Made by a program: the position numbers and the translations under genes
Shown here: one piece after another, positions 18,767 through 27,038 of the stretch
How positions within the stretch are numbered: the first letter of the stretch is position 1
How the letters are laid out: each line of letters starts with the position of its first letter
Assembly: GCA_900108205.1 (NCBI GenBank)
Contig: FNUU01000007.1
Location: 119,081-183,080 of the forward strand
Source: Eubacterium ruminantium
GTDB lineage: Bacteria; Bacillota; Clostridia; Lachnospirales; Lachnospiraceae
DNA length: 64,000 nt
Direction of reading: 5' to 3'
The notes under the pieces: model-generated
The model's input: the letters and a program-made list of their open reading frames with translations, nothing else
Database searches by the model: none
Told to the model about the DNA's origin: nothing

Positions 18767-18919
18767 GATTATCCTCCATTTACAGGGTATTACTCATTGT
18801 TATATGATATTCCATTTTAGCATATCACGATATTCATTTTATTCATTAGCGTAGTTCATGTCAATCACTTATACTGATTTCATAAGAAATAAATAACATG
18901 CTTACGCGGAGAATTAATT
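18767..18919. promoter_or_regulatory. Divergent promoter region between the LysR gene and its likely target operon
   Basis: The region is very AT-rich. TATACT at 18870-18875 is a good -10 for the rightward operon, but the matching -35 position (18847-18852, TAGCGT) is poor, as expected for an activator-dependent promoter. A LysR-type T-N11-A palindrome is suggested by ATATCACGATAT near 18823-18835. Confidence 0.5.
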
Positions 18920-19141
18920 ATGGAATTAAAAATGATGATTGACTGCCTGTCAGACATAGGAGTTGACGATAAGTATAAAGAAATGGCGAAGCATTTTTTG
19001 GAATCAGGGCAGAAGTCGGAGTTGATCGGATATCTGAAAAGATGTCGGTGTACCCTGATGGATGAGATGCATGAAAGCCAGAGAAAAGTGGATCGAATGG
19101 ATTATCTGATCCGATGGGCAGAAAAGGAAGCAATAAAGTAA
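18920..19141 (+). CDS. Small hypothetical protein, first gene of the LysR-linked operon
   Basis: The 73-residue product is largely helical and charged, with Cys-Arg-Cys (CRCTLMDEMHESQRKVDR) in the middle and a Trp near the end (IRWAEKE). It has no signal peptide or membrane segment. Small proteins of this kind are often found at the head of LysR-linked redox operons in Lachnospiraceae. I do not recognise a named family. The stop is 22 bp before the next start. Confidence 0.65.
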   Translation: MELKMMIDCLSDIGVDDKYKEMAKHFLESGQKSELIGYLKRCRCTLMDEMHESQRKVDRMDYLIRWAEKEAIK

Positions 19142-19163
19142 AAAACTTATGGAGGACAAAGTA

Positions 19164-20165
19164 ATGATCAAAAAAGAAGAGCTGAAACTGGTGCAGGAAT
19201 GGGATAAGACTTTTAAAAAGAGCGATAAGGTAGAGCATAGCAAGGTGACTTTTGTGAATAGATACGGAATCACTCTTGCGGCGGATATGTATGTGCCTAA
19301 AGATAAAGAGGGCAGGCTTCCCGCAATCGCAGTATGCGGTCCCTTTGGTGCGGTTAAGGAGCAGTGCAGTGGATTGTATGCGCAGACCATGGCAGAGAGA
19401 GGGTTTTTGACAATAGCATTTGATCCCTCTTTTACCGGAGAAAGTGGCGGGAACGTAAGATATATGGCTTCCCCGGATATCAATACCGAGGATTTCATGG
19501 CGGCGGTTGACTTTCTTTCCCTGAATGACAGAGTTGATCCTGACAGGATAGGAATCATAGGTATCTGCGGCTGGGGAGGAATGGCGATCAACACGGCGGC
19601 ACTTGATACGAGAATAAAGGCAACCGTGGCATCCACCATGTATGATATGACCAGGGTGAACGTAAAAGGTTACTTTGACAGTGAGGACAGTGAAGAGGCA
19701 CGCTATGAGAAGAAGAAAGCTATGTGTGCTCAGAGACTGGAGGATCTGAAATCGGGTGATTATAAGCTTGGCGGCGGAGTTGTCGATCCGTTGCCTTCGG
19801 ATGCACCTTTCTTTGTTAAGGATTACCATAGCTATTACAAGACCGATCGTGGATATCATGCAAGAAGCCTTAACTCTAATGGTGGTTGGAATGTGACCGG
19901 ATGTGAGTCCTTCATTAACCAGCCTATTCTGAAATATTCAAATGAGATCAGAAGTGCGGTGCTTCTTATCCACGGAGAAAAGGCTCATTCGTGCTATTTC
20001 TCAAAGGATGCCTATGCAGATATGACAAAGGACAGCAAGTATGCGGATAACAAGGAACTAATGATCATTCCTGATGCCGTACACACAGATCTGTATGACG
20101 GCGGTGACGAGGATTATATCCCGTTCGATAAGATAGAGAATTTTATGAGTGAGCATCTTAAATAA
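19164..20165 (+). CDS. Alpha/beta hydrolase (dienelactone hydrolase-like)
   Basis: A 333-residue alpha/beta hydrolase. The sequence YGITLAADMYVPKDK near residue 30 is the typical entry strand, and IGIIGICGWGGMAINTA near 135 is the nucleophile elbow, with Cys at the nucleophile position, as in dienelactone hydrolases. The likely acid/base pair includes the His of PDAVHTDLYDGG near the C-terminus. The natural substrate is unknown. GGAGG at 19151-19155 selects ATG 19164 over ATG 19149. Confidence 0.82.
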   Translation: MIKKEELKLVQEWDKTFKKSDKVEHSKVTFVNRYGITLAADMYVPKDKEGRLPAIAVCGPFGAVKEQCSGLYAQTMAERGFLTIAFDPSFTGESGGNVRYMASPDINTEDFMAAVDFLSLNDRVDPDRIGIIGICGWGGMAINTAALDTRIKATVASTMYDMTRVNVKGYFDSEDSEEARYEKKKAMCAQRLEDLKSGDYKLGGGVVDPLPSDAPFFVKDYHSYYKTDRGYHARSLNSNGGWNVTGCESFINQPILKYSNEIRSAVLLIHGEKAHSCYFSKDAYADMTKDSKYADNKELMIIPDAVHTDLYDGGDEDYIPFDKIENFMSEHLK

Positions 20166-20175
20166 AGGAGGATGA

Positions 20176-21087
20176 ATGAAAAGAGCAAAGAGCGCTATAT
20201 GCGCGATCATGATGATACTTGTGCTCTCAGCGTGTGCAGGAAGCCCACCAAACGATAGTGCAGTTTCATCGAGTGGACAGGAAGAGATTTCCGGAGAAAC
20301 GGAAGAAGTGACTTTGACTGCCTCTCTGGAGAATGGCAGTGATGGAATGCCGGAACAGGAAGAAAAAGAAGAGGTAGTAGTTATGGATGAGCTGATCCTT
20401 TCAATCGGAGATAAAAAAATAACTGTTGAATGGGAAAATAACGAGAGCGTAGATGCACTCAAGGATCTTGCCGGATCCGAAATGAAGATCAATATGGCTA
20501 TGTATGGGGGATTTGAGCAGGTCGGTAGTATTGGTACTTCTCTTCCGAGGAATGACAGTCAGATGACTACAAGTCCGGGTGACATTGTACTTTATTCAGG
20601 AAACCAGATAGTCATATTTTACGGTTCAAATTCCTGGGCATATACAAGGCTGGGAAAGATTACGGGACTTAATGAAAAGGAACTTGAAGATACGTTCGGA
20701 AACGGTGACGTTACGATCTGCTTAAGTGTCGGAGGACAAACAGATTCAGAAGCGGTGCAATCTTTTGATTTCGAGGACAGATCAGTCATGCTCAACAGCG
20801 GATATGAAATGCCCATCATGGGACTTGGAACTTATTCGCTTGATCATGACACCTGTGTAAACTCCGTGAAGGCTTTGCTGCAAAACGGAGGCAGATTGAT
20901 CGACACAGCATATATGTATGGGAATGAAGAGGCAGTAGGGGAAGGTGTCCGTCAGGCAATGGAAGAGTACGGTATTCCCCGCGAAGAAATATTTGTAATC
21001 ACAAAGATATATCCAAGCCAGTTTGGTGATCCTGAAGCTGCTATAGACATGGCGCTTGAAAAACTTGATATCGGATACATACTATAA
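20176..21087 (+). pseudogene. Cyclophilin-like lipoprotein fused to the first third of an aldo/keto reductase
   Basis: The signal peptide ends in the lipobox LSAC (Cys at about 18). A cyclophilin-like fold domain follows (residues 70-195), with MYGGFEQVGSIGTSLPRND and GNQIVIFYGSNSWAYTRLG. From about residue 200 the sequence is the start of an aldo/keto reductase: MPIMGLGTYSL, then LIDTAYMYGNEEAVGEG with the catalytic Asp and Tyr. It stops after LEKLDIGYI, where a full enzyme would continue about 200 residues to the catalytic Lys/His and NADPH site. Bases 21088-21139 read as the tail of another protein (NASGRAGEAFKDGLK), so an internal deletion is likely. The fusion itself may be ancestral. 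Confidence 0.7.
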
Positions 21088-21162
21088 TGCAAGTGGCAGA
21101 GCAGGCGAAGCCTTTAAGGACGGATTGAAACTGAAATAATAATAAAGATCGGAGGAAGAACA

Positions 21163-22329
21163 ATGTTAGGTAATTTCAGCTACAAGAATGCAACAAAACT
21201 ATATTTTGGGGATGACTCCCTTAAGTATCTGAATGATGAACTTCCCAAGTATGGAAAAAATGTTCAGCTGATCTATGGAGGCGGATCCATCAAGAAAAAC
21301 GGTATATATGATGAGATCGTAAAGATCCTGAAGGACAATGGGAAAAACATAATAGAGGATGCGGGCGTAATGCCGAATCCAACTATAGAGAAACTTCGTG
21401 ATGGGATTAAAATTGCGAGGGACAATAAGACAGATCTGCTTCTTGCCGTAGGCGGAGGATCCTGCTGTGATTATGCCAAGGCTGTTTCCGTATCGGTGAA
21501 CTGTGATGAAGATCCATGGGATAAATACTATATCAGGTTTGAGGAACCCACATGCGACATCCTTCCTGTCGGATGTATCCTTACCATGGCCGGAACCGGC
21601 TCTGAAATGAACGCAGGTGCCGTAATAACCAATCATGAGCAGAAACTGAAGATAGGACATGTTTTCGGGGAAGAGGTAATGCCAAAGTTTTCTATCCTGA
21701 ATCCAAAGTTTACTTTTTCTCTTCCGAAGAGACAGATGGTTGCGGGCATCTATGATATCTTTAATCATATCTGCGAACAGTATTTCTCCGGAGAGGATGA
21801 TAATACGAGCGACTATATCGCAGAGGCACTGATGAAATCCCTGATCCATAGTTCTCTCATAGCGGTGGAGAATCCGGAGGATTATGAAGCGAGATCAAAT
21901 ATCATGTGGACAGCAACCTGGGCGCTGAACACACTTATTTCCAGAGGAAAGTCCACCGACTGGATGGTTCATATGATTGGACAGTCTGTGGGCGCTTATA
22001 CCGATGCTACGCATGGCATGACGTTATCGGCTGTTTCACTGCCTTATTATCGTTACATAATGCCTTACGGAGTGAAGAAGTTTAAGAGATTTGCCGAAGA
22101 AGTGTGGAATGTATCAATTGATGGATCATCCGATGAACAGGTGGCAGAGGAAGGTCTTAAGGCTATGGAGAACTGGATGAGAAAGATTGGTGTCGCTATG
22201 AACATATCCGAGCTTGGCGCTAAGGAGGATATGATCGATGGAATCACGGAAGGAACATTGATCCTCGAAGGCGGCTATAAAGTGCTGACAAAGGATGAGA
22301 TCAGGCGGATCCTTAAAGATTCGCTCTAA
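21163..22329 (+). CDS. Iron-containing alcohol dehydrogenase
   Basis: A 388-residue group III alcohol dehydrogenase, closest in style to butanol dehydrogenases of the YqhD/BdhA type. The cofactor-binding GGGSCCDYAKAVS is at about residue 97, MAGTGSEMN at about 145, and iron ligands are expected in HICEQYF (about 202) and in DATHGMTLSAVSLP (about 284). It reduces aldehydes with NAD(P)H. GGAGG precedes the ATG. It is part of the LysR-linked redox operon. Confidence 0.92.
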   Translation: MLGNFSYKNATKLYFGDDSLKYLNDELPKYGKNVQLIYGGGSIKKNGIYDEIVKILKDNGKNIIEDAGVMPNPTIEKLRDGIKIARDNKTDLLLAVGGGSCCDYAKAVSVSVNCDEDPWDKYYIRFEEPTCDILPVGCILTMAGTGSEMNAGAVITNHEQKLKIGHVFGEEVMPKFSILNPKFTFSLPKRQMVAGIYDIFNHICEQYFSGEDDNTSDYIAEALMKSLIHSSLIAVENPEDYEARSNIMWTATWALNTLISRGKSTDWMVHMIGQSVGAYTDATHGMTLSAVSLPYYRYIMPYGVKKFKRFAEEVWNVSIDGSSDEQVAEEGLKAMENWMRKIGVAMNISELGAKEDMIDGITEGTLILEGGYKVLTKDEIRRILKDSL

Positions 22330-22344
22330 ACGGAGGACGAATGA

Positions 22345-22971
22345 ATGAATAAAGTGCTCATCTTAAACGGGAGCCCACATCAACACGGTTGTACAGCGAC
22401 TGCACTAGATGAAATGATCAAAGTGTTTGAAGAAGAAGGAGTCGGGACAGAACTGATCCAGGTAGGAACAAAAGATATCAGAGGCTGCATTTCCTGTAAC
22501 AAATGCAGCAAAACCGGAAAGTGTGTGTTTGATGATCTCGTAAATGAAGTCGCACCCAAGCTTGAAGAAGCGGATGGTCTGGTTGTGGGAAGTCCGGTAT
22601 ACTATGGATCTCCAAATGGAAATATCATTTCCTTCATGGACAGGTTGTTCTACAGCACACATTTTTCAAAGCATATGAAGGTAGGAGCTGCAGTAGTAAG
22701 CTGCAGAAGAGGAGGCAATACGGCAAGCTTTGATGTATTGAACAAATACTTTACCATCAGCGGTATGCCGGTGGCGTCTTCAACTTATTGGAATCAGGTA
22801 CATGGATTTACCGCGGATGATGTCAAAAAAGATCTGGAAGGACTTCAAACCATGAGAAACCTTGCACGGAATATGAGCTTTATGATCAAGGCGTTTTCTG
22901 ATGCCAAGGTGAAATACGGTTATCCGGAAGTTGAGAGAGGATGCTTCACCAGCTTCCCGGATGGTAAGTGA
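22345..22971 (+). CDS. Flavodoxin-like NAD(P)H-dependent FMN reductase
   Basis: A 208-residue flavodoxin-fold protein of the FMN_red family. The FMN-binding loop ILNGSPHQHGCTATALDEM is at the N-terminus, followed by CISCNKCSKTGKC, the Cys-rich motif typical of the iron-sulfur flavoprotein-like group, and VVGSPVYYGSPNGNI. It probably transfers electrons from NAD(P)H to a small acceptor. It is the last gene of the LysR-linked operon, 15 bp after the alcohol dehydrogenase. A truncated relative lies at 23224. Confidence 0.88.
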   Translation: MNKVLILNGSPHQHGCTATALDEMIKVFEEEGVGTELIQVGTKDIRGCISCNKCSKTGKCVFDDLVNEVAPKLEEADGLVVGSPVYYGSPNGNIISFMDRLFYSTHFSKHMKVGAAVVSCRRGGNTASFDVLNKYFTISGMPVASSTYWNQVHGFTADDVKKDLEGLQTMRNLARNMSFMIKAFSDAKVKYGYPEVERGCFTSFPDGK

Positions 22972-23075
22972 TCGGCGGCAAAGAGTCAAAAAAGATTCTT
23001 CACCGCCGACATACGGGGCAACATGTAATTGCTTTTTGTATGGCGGATACCATCGTATACGGGGTATCTGCCATT

Positions 23076-23199
23076 ATATTATGAGAAGCAAAAACCGCAT
23101 CTCATAATCCTGCGGGACTAACGTCCCTACGGTATCTTATCAAGAAAAACAAATACTCGTTTCACTCGTGCTTGTTTTTCTTCTGATAAGATATATTAT
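23076..23199. repeat. 124-bp hairpin-rich dispersed repeat, copy A
   Basis: The copy at 31022-31145 is the same element in opposite orientation; I count 5 differences in 124 positions. The element holds three hairpins: ATTATGAGA/TCTCATAAT, GGGAC/GTCCC, and a long stem in which TATCTTATCA pairs with TGATAAGATA and AGAAAAACAA with TTGTTTTTCT. Two of the five differences are a compensatory base-pair swap in the long stem. It does not encode a protein. It may be a miniature mobile element or a structured RNA. Confidence 0.9.
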
Positions 23200-23223
23200 G
23201 ACTAAAGAAGGACAGGGAATATT

Positions 23224-23465
23224 ATAAATATACTTGTATTGAATGGGTCTCCCAGACCAAAGGAAGTACTGCAGGAATGATAAAGACTTTCAAGACCGAA
23301 GCTGAATCCGCAGGACATACCGTGAATACCGTGGATGTTTGCAGGAAAAATATACACGCTTGTCTCGCCTGCGAATATTGTCATGGTAAAGGTGACGGCG
23401 AATGTTCACAAAAGGATGATATGTCAGAAAAATACGTGCTGCTTCGTGATGCGGATACAGAATAA
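23224..23465 (+). pseudogene. Decayed NADPH-dependent FMN reductase fragment
   Basis: The sequence NILVLNGSPRPK is the family N-terminus, but the expected ATG is ATA, and the next motif, GSTAGMIKTF, is in another frame, so a 1-nt shift lies near 23262. Reading then runs through CLACEYCHGKGDGEC and stops after LLRDADTE, about 80 residues into a family of about 180-200. It is therefore a pseudogene with a lost start, a frameshift and a missing C-terminus. It is related to the gene at 22345. Confidence 0.8.
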
Positions 23466-23479
23466 CGAAATGTTATTGA

Positions 23480-23526
23480 GCCTGTGAGCATTTGGAAAAA
23501 TCCTGATGTTCGCAGGCTTATTTTCG
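23480..23526 (+). terminator. Probable rho-independent terminator
   Basis: GCCTGTGAGCAT (23480-23491) pairs with ATGTTCGCAGGC (23506-23517) with two non-Watson-Crick positions, and a T-rich stretch follows. It isolates the TetR promoter from the pseudogene. Confidence 0.65.
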
Positions 23527-23544
23527 TGATAGCTCGGAAAATAC

Positions 23545-23592
23545 TTGACTGGCTAATGAGTGTTAGCTATAATAAAGCTAATACATATTAGC
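23545..23592 (+). promoter_or_regulatory. TetR-gene promoter with two GCTAAT-N4-ATTAGC operators
   Basis: The -35 TTGACT (23545-23550) and the -10 TATAAT (23568-23573) are 17 bp apart. One palindrome, GCTAATGAGTGTTAGC (23552-23567), fills the spacer, and a second, GCTAATACATATTAGC (23577-23592), covers the start site region. Spacing of the two centres is 25 bp. This is the classic layout of autorepression by the TetR protein encoded 16 bp downstream. Confidence 0.85.
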
Positions 23593-23607
23593 GGATTGGA
23601 GGAAAAT

Positions 23608-24198
23608 ATGTCTACCAAAGAGAAGATACTGGAAGCGGCATTAAGCTTGTTTGCCGAGAATGGATACGATGGAACAAGCGTTGAGCAGATTGCGAATATT
23701 GTCGGAATAAAGGCGCCATCTCTTTATAAACATTTCAAAGGAAAAGAGGATATCCTGAATGCTCTGATCGACTCTGCTGAAACGCGTTATGAGGAAATGT
23801 TTGGATCTGAAAATAATATTGGGAAAGTGCCGCAGAGCCGGGAAGAGTTCATCAAGGTGACTTTGAAAAGGATTTCATTCACAATAAAGGATCCTGTAAT
23901 CCGAAAGACAAGGATGCTGCTTGTCCAGGAACAGTTCAGGAATGAAAGGATTTCTGAGGCTACAACCAGGCATCAGCTGGACGGGATACAGAGGATGTTT
24001 GCAAAAATCATCAAAGGTATGATGGATGAAGGTATAGTAATAGATGATGATCCGGAATTGCTTGCAGTAGAACTTACAGCACCGGCTGTTTTGCAGATTG
24101 CAAGGTCAGACAGACAGCCGCAATGTGAGGAAGAATGCATGGAATACATCGAAAAGCATTTGCAACACTTTTGCAGGGTATACATGAGAGAGGACTGA
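23608..24198 (+). CDS. TetR-family transcriptional regulator
   Basis: A 196-residue TetR repressor. The N-terminal helix-turn-helix reads EAALSLFAENGYDGTSVEQI, then IKAPSLYKHFKGKEDILNAL. The C-terminal domain would bind the inducer. TTGGAGG gives ATG 23608 as start. Two palindromes overlap its promoter, so it is probably autoregulated and controls the following genes (DUF3795 and CDP-alcohol phosphotransferase), with which it forms a tight operon. Confidence 0.92.
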   Translation: MSTKEKILEAALSLFAENGYDGTSVEQIANIVGIKAPSLYKHFKGKEDILNALIDSAETRYEEMFGSENNIGKVPQSREEFIKVTLKRISFTIKDPVIRKTRMLLVQEQFRNERISEATTRHQLDGIQRMFAKIIKGMMDEGIVIDDDPELLAVELTAPAVLQIARSDRQPQCEEECMEYIEKHLQHFCRVYMRED

Positions 24199-24229
24199 TT
24201 GTATGGATTGTAGTAAAGAGGAATTGATT

Positions 24230-24574
24230 ATGAATGATTACATTGCATATTGCGGGCTGGACTGTGAGACTTGCGAAGCTCGTTTGGCTACGGTTAATAA
24301 TGATGATGAGCTGCGGATAAAGGTATCGAAGGAATGGTCCGAGCTTAATGGAGTGGAAATCACGCCGGAAATGATCAACTGCTCCGGCTGCCGGATTCCG
24401 GGAGTAAAGACAGTGTACTGCGATTCTTTGTGTCCGATCAGACAGTGCGCGAGAGAAAAACAGGTGGAGACCTGCGGTGGCTGTCCGGAAATGAAATCGT
24501 GCGAAAAGGTTGGAGCGATTATCGGAAACAATCCTGATGCTCGTGACAGGCTTGAAAATGCCGGAAGCGTATGA
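24230..24574 (+). CDS. DUF3795 cysteine-rich protein
   Basis: A 114-residue protein with many cysteines: YCGLDCETCEA at the start, CSGCRIPG, YCDSLCPIRQCAREK and CGGCPEMKSCE. This is the signature of DUF3795, a family thought to bind metal or an iron-sulfur cluster, with no known function. AGAGGA at 24216-24221 supports ATG 24230. Its stop overlaps the next start by 4 bp, indicating coupled translation. Confidence 0.88.
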   Translation: MNDYIAYCGLDCETCEARLATVNNDDELRIKVSKEWSELNGVEITPEMINCSGCRIPGVKTVYCDSLCPIRQCAREKQVETCGGCPEMKSCEKVGAIIGNNPDARDRLENAGSV

Positions 24575-25071
24575 TGGCAAATGTAATAACAGGAATAAGA
24601 ATCCTTGTGAGTGTGGCACTCCTGTTTTGTCCCATGTTTTCTCTAATCTTTTATGCAATGTATCTGATCGCAGGATTATCTGATATGGCTGATGGGATCG
24701 TTGCACGGAAAACAAATTCAGCCAGTGAATTTGGATCGAGATTCGATGGAGTCGCTGATTTTGTATTTGTGGCTGTTTGCCTGATAAAGATTTTGCCTGT
24801 AATGGATATTCCGATATGGCTGTATGTATGGACGGAGGTTATCTTTTTTGTCAAGATCATCAACATTGTATCAGGGTATGCAATGCATAAGAGATTTATT
24901 GCTGTGCATACGACAATGAACAAAGTGACGGGCGTGCTGCTCTTCATAGTTCCGTTGACATTATCAATAGTCCCGCTTATATACACGGGAATCCCGATAT
25001 GTTCAGTAGCGACATTTGCGGCTGTTCAGGAAGGGCATTTCATAAGGAAAGGAAAGGGGATTAAAACATAG
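24571..25071 (+). CDS. CDP-alcohol phosphatidyltransferase family protein
   Basis: A 166-residue membrane protein with about four to five helices. The catalytic signature D-x2-DG-x2-AR-x8-G-x3-D-x3-D is complete in SDMADGIVARKT followed by FGSRFDGVADF (about residues 38-66). Such enzymes move a phospho-alcohol from a CDP carrier, for example in phosphatidylglycerophosphate synthesis. It is shorter than PgsA, and its acceptor is unknown. The gene overlaps the DUF3795 gene and belongs to the TetR operon. Confidence 0.88.
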   Translation: MMANVITGIRILVSVALLFCPMFSLIFYAMYLIAGLSDMADGIVARKTNSASEFGSRFDGVADFVFVAVCLIKILPVMDIPIWLYVWTEVIFFVKIINIVSGYAMHKRFIAVHTTMNKVTGVLLFIVPLTLSIVPLIYTGIPICSVATFAAVQEGHFIRKGKGIKT

Positions 25072-25223
25072 ATTGTCCCTACGGAATCTGGGGGATGAAG
25101 AATAATGGATAGAATAAGCAGGAACGGAAAGTCAGAAGCCGTGAACAAAGGGATTCTGAGAGCCAGCGGCTGTTTGAACTGAAACAAATGAAGAAAAGAG
25201 AAAAACATAAAGGACATTGAGGT

Positions 25224-25757
25224 ATGGAAATAAGAGTTGAGAGACTAACAGAAGATAACTTTAATTCCCATTCACTGGATAACTTTATTAGGCATCAGGT
25301 TGTCACGGAGTGTTGGAGAAATGTGGATGGAAATTGGCTTCTTCTGCCTATTTCGTTTGTAGAAGAATGGAGTCTTGATAAGTGCAGAGAGGAAGCGTCA
25401 GCAATAGCAAATAATCTATCTGGGAATATGATAGATTATGGAGCATTTGAAGGGACAGATTTGATAGGATATATTACGGTCGGTACGGAAAGATTAGGAA
25501 CGAAAAGACAATATGTCCAGCTTGTTACATTTCAGGTATCAGAACCATTCAGGGGTATGGGAGTTGGAAGAAAGCTTTTTGAGAAAGCAGCGGGGGCGGC
25601 AAAGGGACATGGTGCAAAAAAGCTATACATTTCCGCTCATTCATCAAAAGAATCTCAGGCTGCGTATAAGGCATTGGGATGTGTGCATGCTGAGGAGATA
25701 ATACCCTGGATTGCAGATGAGGAGCCATTTGATGTACAGCTGGAATATGTGTTATAA
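25224..25757 (+). CDS. GNAT family N-acetyltransferase
   Basis: A 177-residue GNAT protein. The acetyl-CoA-binding motif A is VSEPFRGMGVGRKLFEKAAG at about residues 106-125, and KLYISAHSSKESQAAYKALGC is motif B. The acceptor is unknown. The start ATG 25224 is preceded by a weak GACATTGAGG site. Nearby genes are unrelated accessory enzymes. Confidence 0.85.
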   Translation: MEIRVERLTEDNFNSHSLDNFIRHQVVTECWRNVDGNWLLLPISFVEEWSLDKCREEASAIANNLSGNMIDYGAFEGTDLIGYITVGTERLGTKRQYVQLVTFQVSEPFRGMGVGRKLFEKAAGAAKGHGAKKLYISAHSSKESQAAYKALGCVHAEEIIPWIADEEPFDVQLEYVL

Positions 25758-25811
25758 AACTGATTTTACTAAAACTGGAGGAGAGAAAACCGGAAAGGAG
25801 CTTTGCTGATT

Positions 25812-26573
25812 ATGGTCACAAAGGAAATGCTAAAAAAAGCGCTGACTCAACTTGGGGTTGAGAAGGGCATGGTATTAGAGGTTCACTCATCACTTAGCAG
25901 TTTTGGAGAACTTGAAGGCGGAGCTGAAACAGTTATAAATATGCTAAAAGAGATTGTCACGGAGGAAGGAAGTATTTTCATGCCGGCGCTTAGGCTAAGC
26001 CGAGAACTGCCGCTTACCGAAGAAGATAAAAAACTTGGGATCACAGTAAAGATAAAAGTATTACCGCCTGATTCTGACAGAACGGCTATGGGGATCGTGG
26101 CAGATACCTTCCGTAAATTACCGGATACGTATACAGGGACAGATACGATCAGCACTTCCGGTTGGGGAAAACATGGAAAAGAAGCGGTGACAGGCGGTCT
26201 TGATTATCCAATCCACAACGGTGGAATGGCTCTTATGCTTGGGGTTGATATTTACAAACTTACGGCAATGCATTATGTGGAGGGAATAACACCTGGCGAA
26301 ATTAACGAACGGTTTGAGCCGACAGAAGCAATCAACCGAAAATATCCTCCGGATGAGTGGTTCATGGAAGCAGGGCATCCGCCTGTAAAAGCGTGGTACA
26401 AAATTCAGAACATGGCCTATGAAAAAGGACTCATTAAAGAAACTATAATAGGTGAATGCAAGATAATGTTTTTTGATATATGGTCTGTGGTTTCGTTATA
26501 TGAAAATGAACTAAGGCGCGACCCGTATGGGCTATGGGGGATGATCAGACATGAGGATGGAGAAACTGACTGA
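25812..26573 (+). CDS. AAC(3)-family aminoglycoside N-acetyltransferase-like protein
   Basis: A 253-residue member of the antibiotic NAT (AAC(3)) family: VLEVHSSLSSFGELEGGAETV near residue 20, GSIFMPALRLS near 57, and ALMLGVDIYKLTAMHYVE near 140 with the conserved His. Family members acetylate the 3-amino group of aminoglycosides, but many chromosomal homologues have other substrates, so resistance is only possible. ATG 25812 has AAAGGAG 11 nt upstream; TTG 25803 is too close to that site. Confidence 0.82.
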   Translation: MVTKEMLKKALTQLGVEKGMVLEVHSSLSSFGELEGGAETVINMLKEIVTEEGSIFMPALRLSRELPLTEEDKKLGITVKIKVLPPDSDRTAMGIVADTFRKLPDTYTGTDTISTSGWGKHGKEAVTGGLDYPIHNGGMALMLGVDIYKLTAMHYVEGITPGEINERFEPTEAINRKYPPDEWFMEAGHPPVKAWYKIQNMAYEKGLIKETIIGECKIMFFDIWSVVSLYENELRRDPYGLWGMIRHEDGETD

Positions 26574-26829
26574 TAATATGATTCGCTTTGCTGAAAACAA
26601 ACTTGGCAGCACAGAATATGCAGGATGGTGCCTTGCGTTTATAGAGGATGTGTATGATAAACTTCCGGAGAGGATAAAGGAAAGGCCGGATTCATTGGAA
26701 AATCTCTATATTGCAATCGGTATAATGGAAAACTACTGTCATACATTTATGCATAAAAGATTAAGCGAAGAACAGCTTATAGTTATGAGGAAAAATGTTA
26801 TTAAAACTGTTGAAAATGTACTGTCTTGA
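26551..26829 (+). CDS. Small hypothetical protein, possibly chimeric
   Basis: A 92-residue product that starts 22 bp inside the end of the AAC(3)-like gene. The first 35 residues (ENKLGSTEYAGWCLAFIED) resemble the start of peptidase-like domains in which the Cys is catalytic (NlpC/CHAP type), while the rest (YIAIGIMENYCHTFMHKRLSEE) is unrelated to that fold. It may be a remnant joined to other sequence, or a real small coupled gene. I cannot assign a function. Confidence 0.45.
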   Translation: MRMEKLTDNMIRFAENKLGSTEYAGWCLAFIEDVYDKLPERIKERPDSLENLYIAIGIMENYCHTFMHKRLSEEQLIVMRKNVIKTVENVLS

Positions 26830-26929
26830 AAAATATTGATCATTTGCATTCGGTTATGACATGTGTCAGGTAATTCAAGGTATGAGTAGACCGGTTCTCG
26901 CAACTTCAAATGTATATATCAGTATTTTT

Positions 26930-26963
26930 AAACCACTTATCTAATTCGGATAGGTGGTTTTTT
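26930..26963 (+). terminator. Rho-independent terminator
   Basis: AAACCACTTATC (26930-26941) pairs with GATAGGTGGTTT (26949-26960), with one mismatch, and a T-run follows. It separates the AAC(3) region from the methyltransferase-transglutaminase gene. Confidence 0.85.
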
Positions 26964-26964
26964 A

Positions 26965-27014
26965 TTGACAAACAAGTTAATATGTATTAACATATGAACA
27001 AATGAACATATAAT
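26965..27014 (+). promoter_or_regulatory. Promoter region with an ATATGT-N4-ACATAT palindrome
   Basis: TTGACA at 26965-26970 is a consensus -35; the -10 at 17 bp is the weak TAACAT (26988-26993). A palindrome ATATGTATTAACATAT (26980-26995) lies between and over it, so a repressor probably binds here. A further TATAAT at 27009-27014 has no good -35. Candidate regulators are the HxlR protein at 29384 and the TetR at 23608, but the TetR sites have a different sequence. Confidence 0.5.
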
Positions 27015-27038
27015 AATACGTAATGGAGGTAAATTGAG

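Noticed and set aside
18918..19859. A 313-codon minus-strand open frame, and a 211-codon one inside it
   Set aside because: They mirror the small protein and alpha/beta hydrolase genes, which have good ribosome binding sites and recognised motifs; the antisense sequences look random.
21199..21849. A 216-codon minus-strand open frame
   Set aside because: It is opposite the N-terminal half of the iron alcohol dehydrogenase, whose motifs are complete.
24074..24715. A 213-codon minus-strand open frame
   Set aside because: It spans the TetR, DUF3795 and CDP-alcohol genes in antisense and has no own features.
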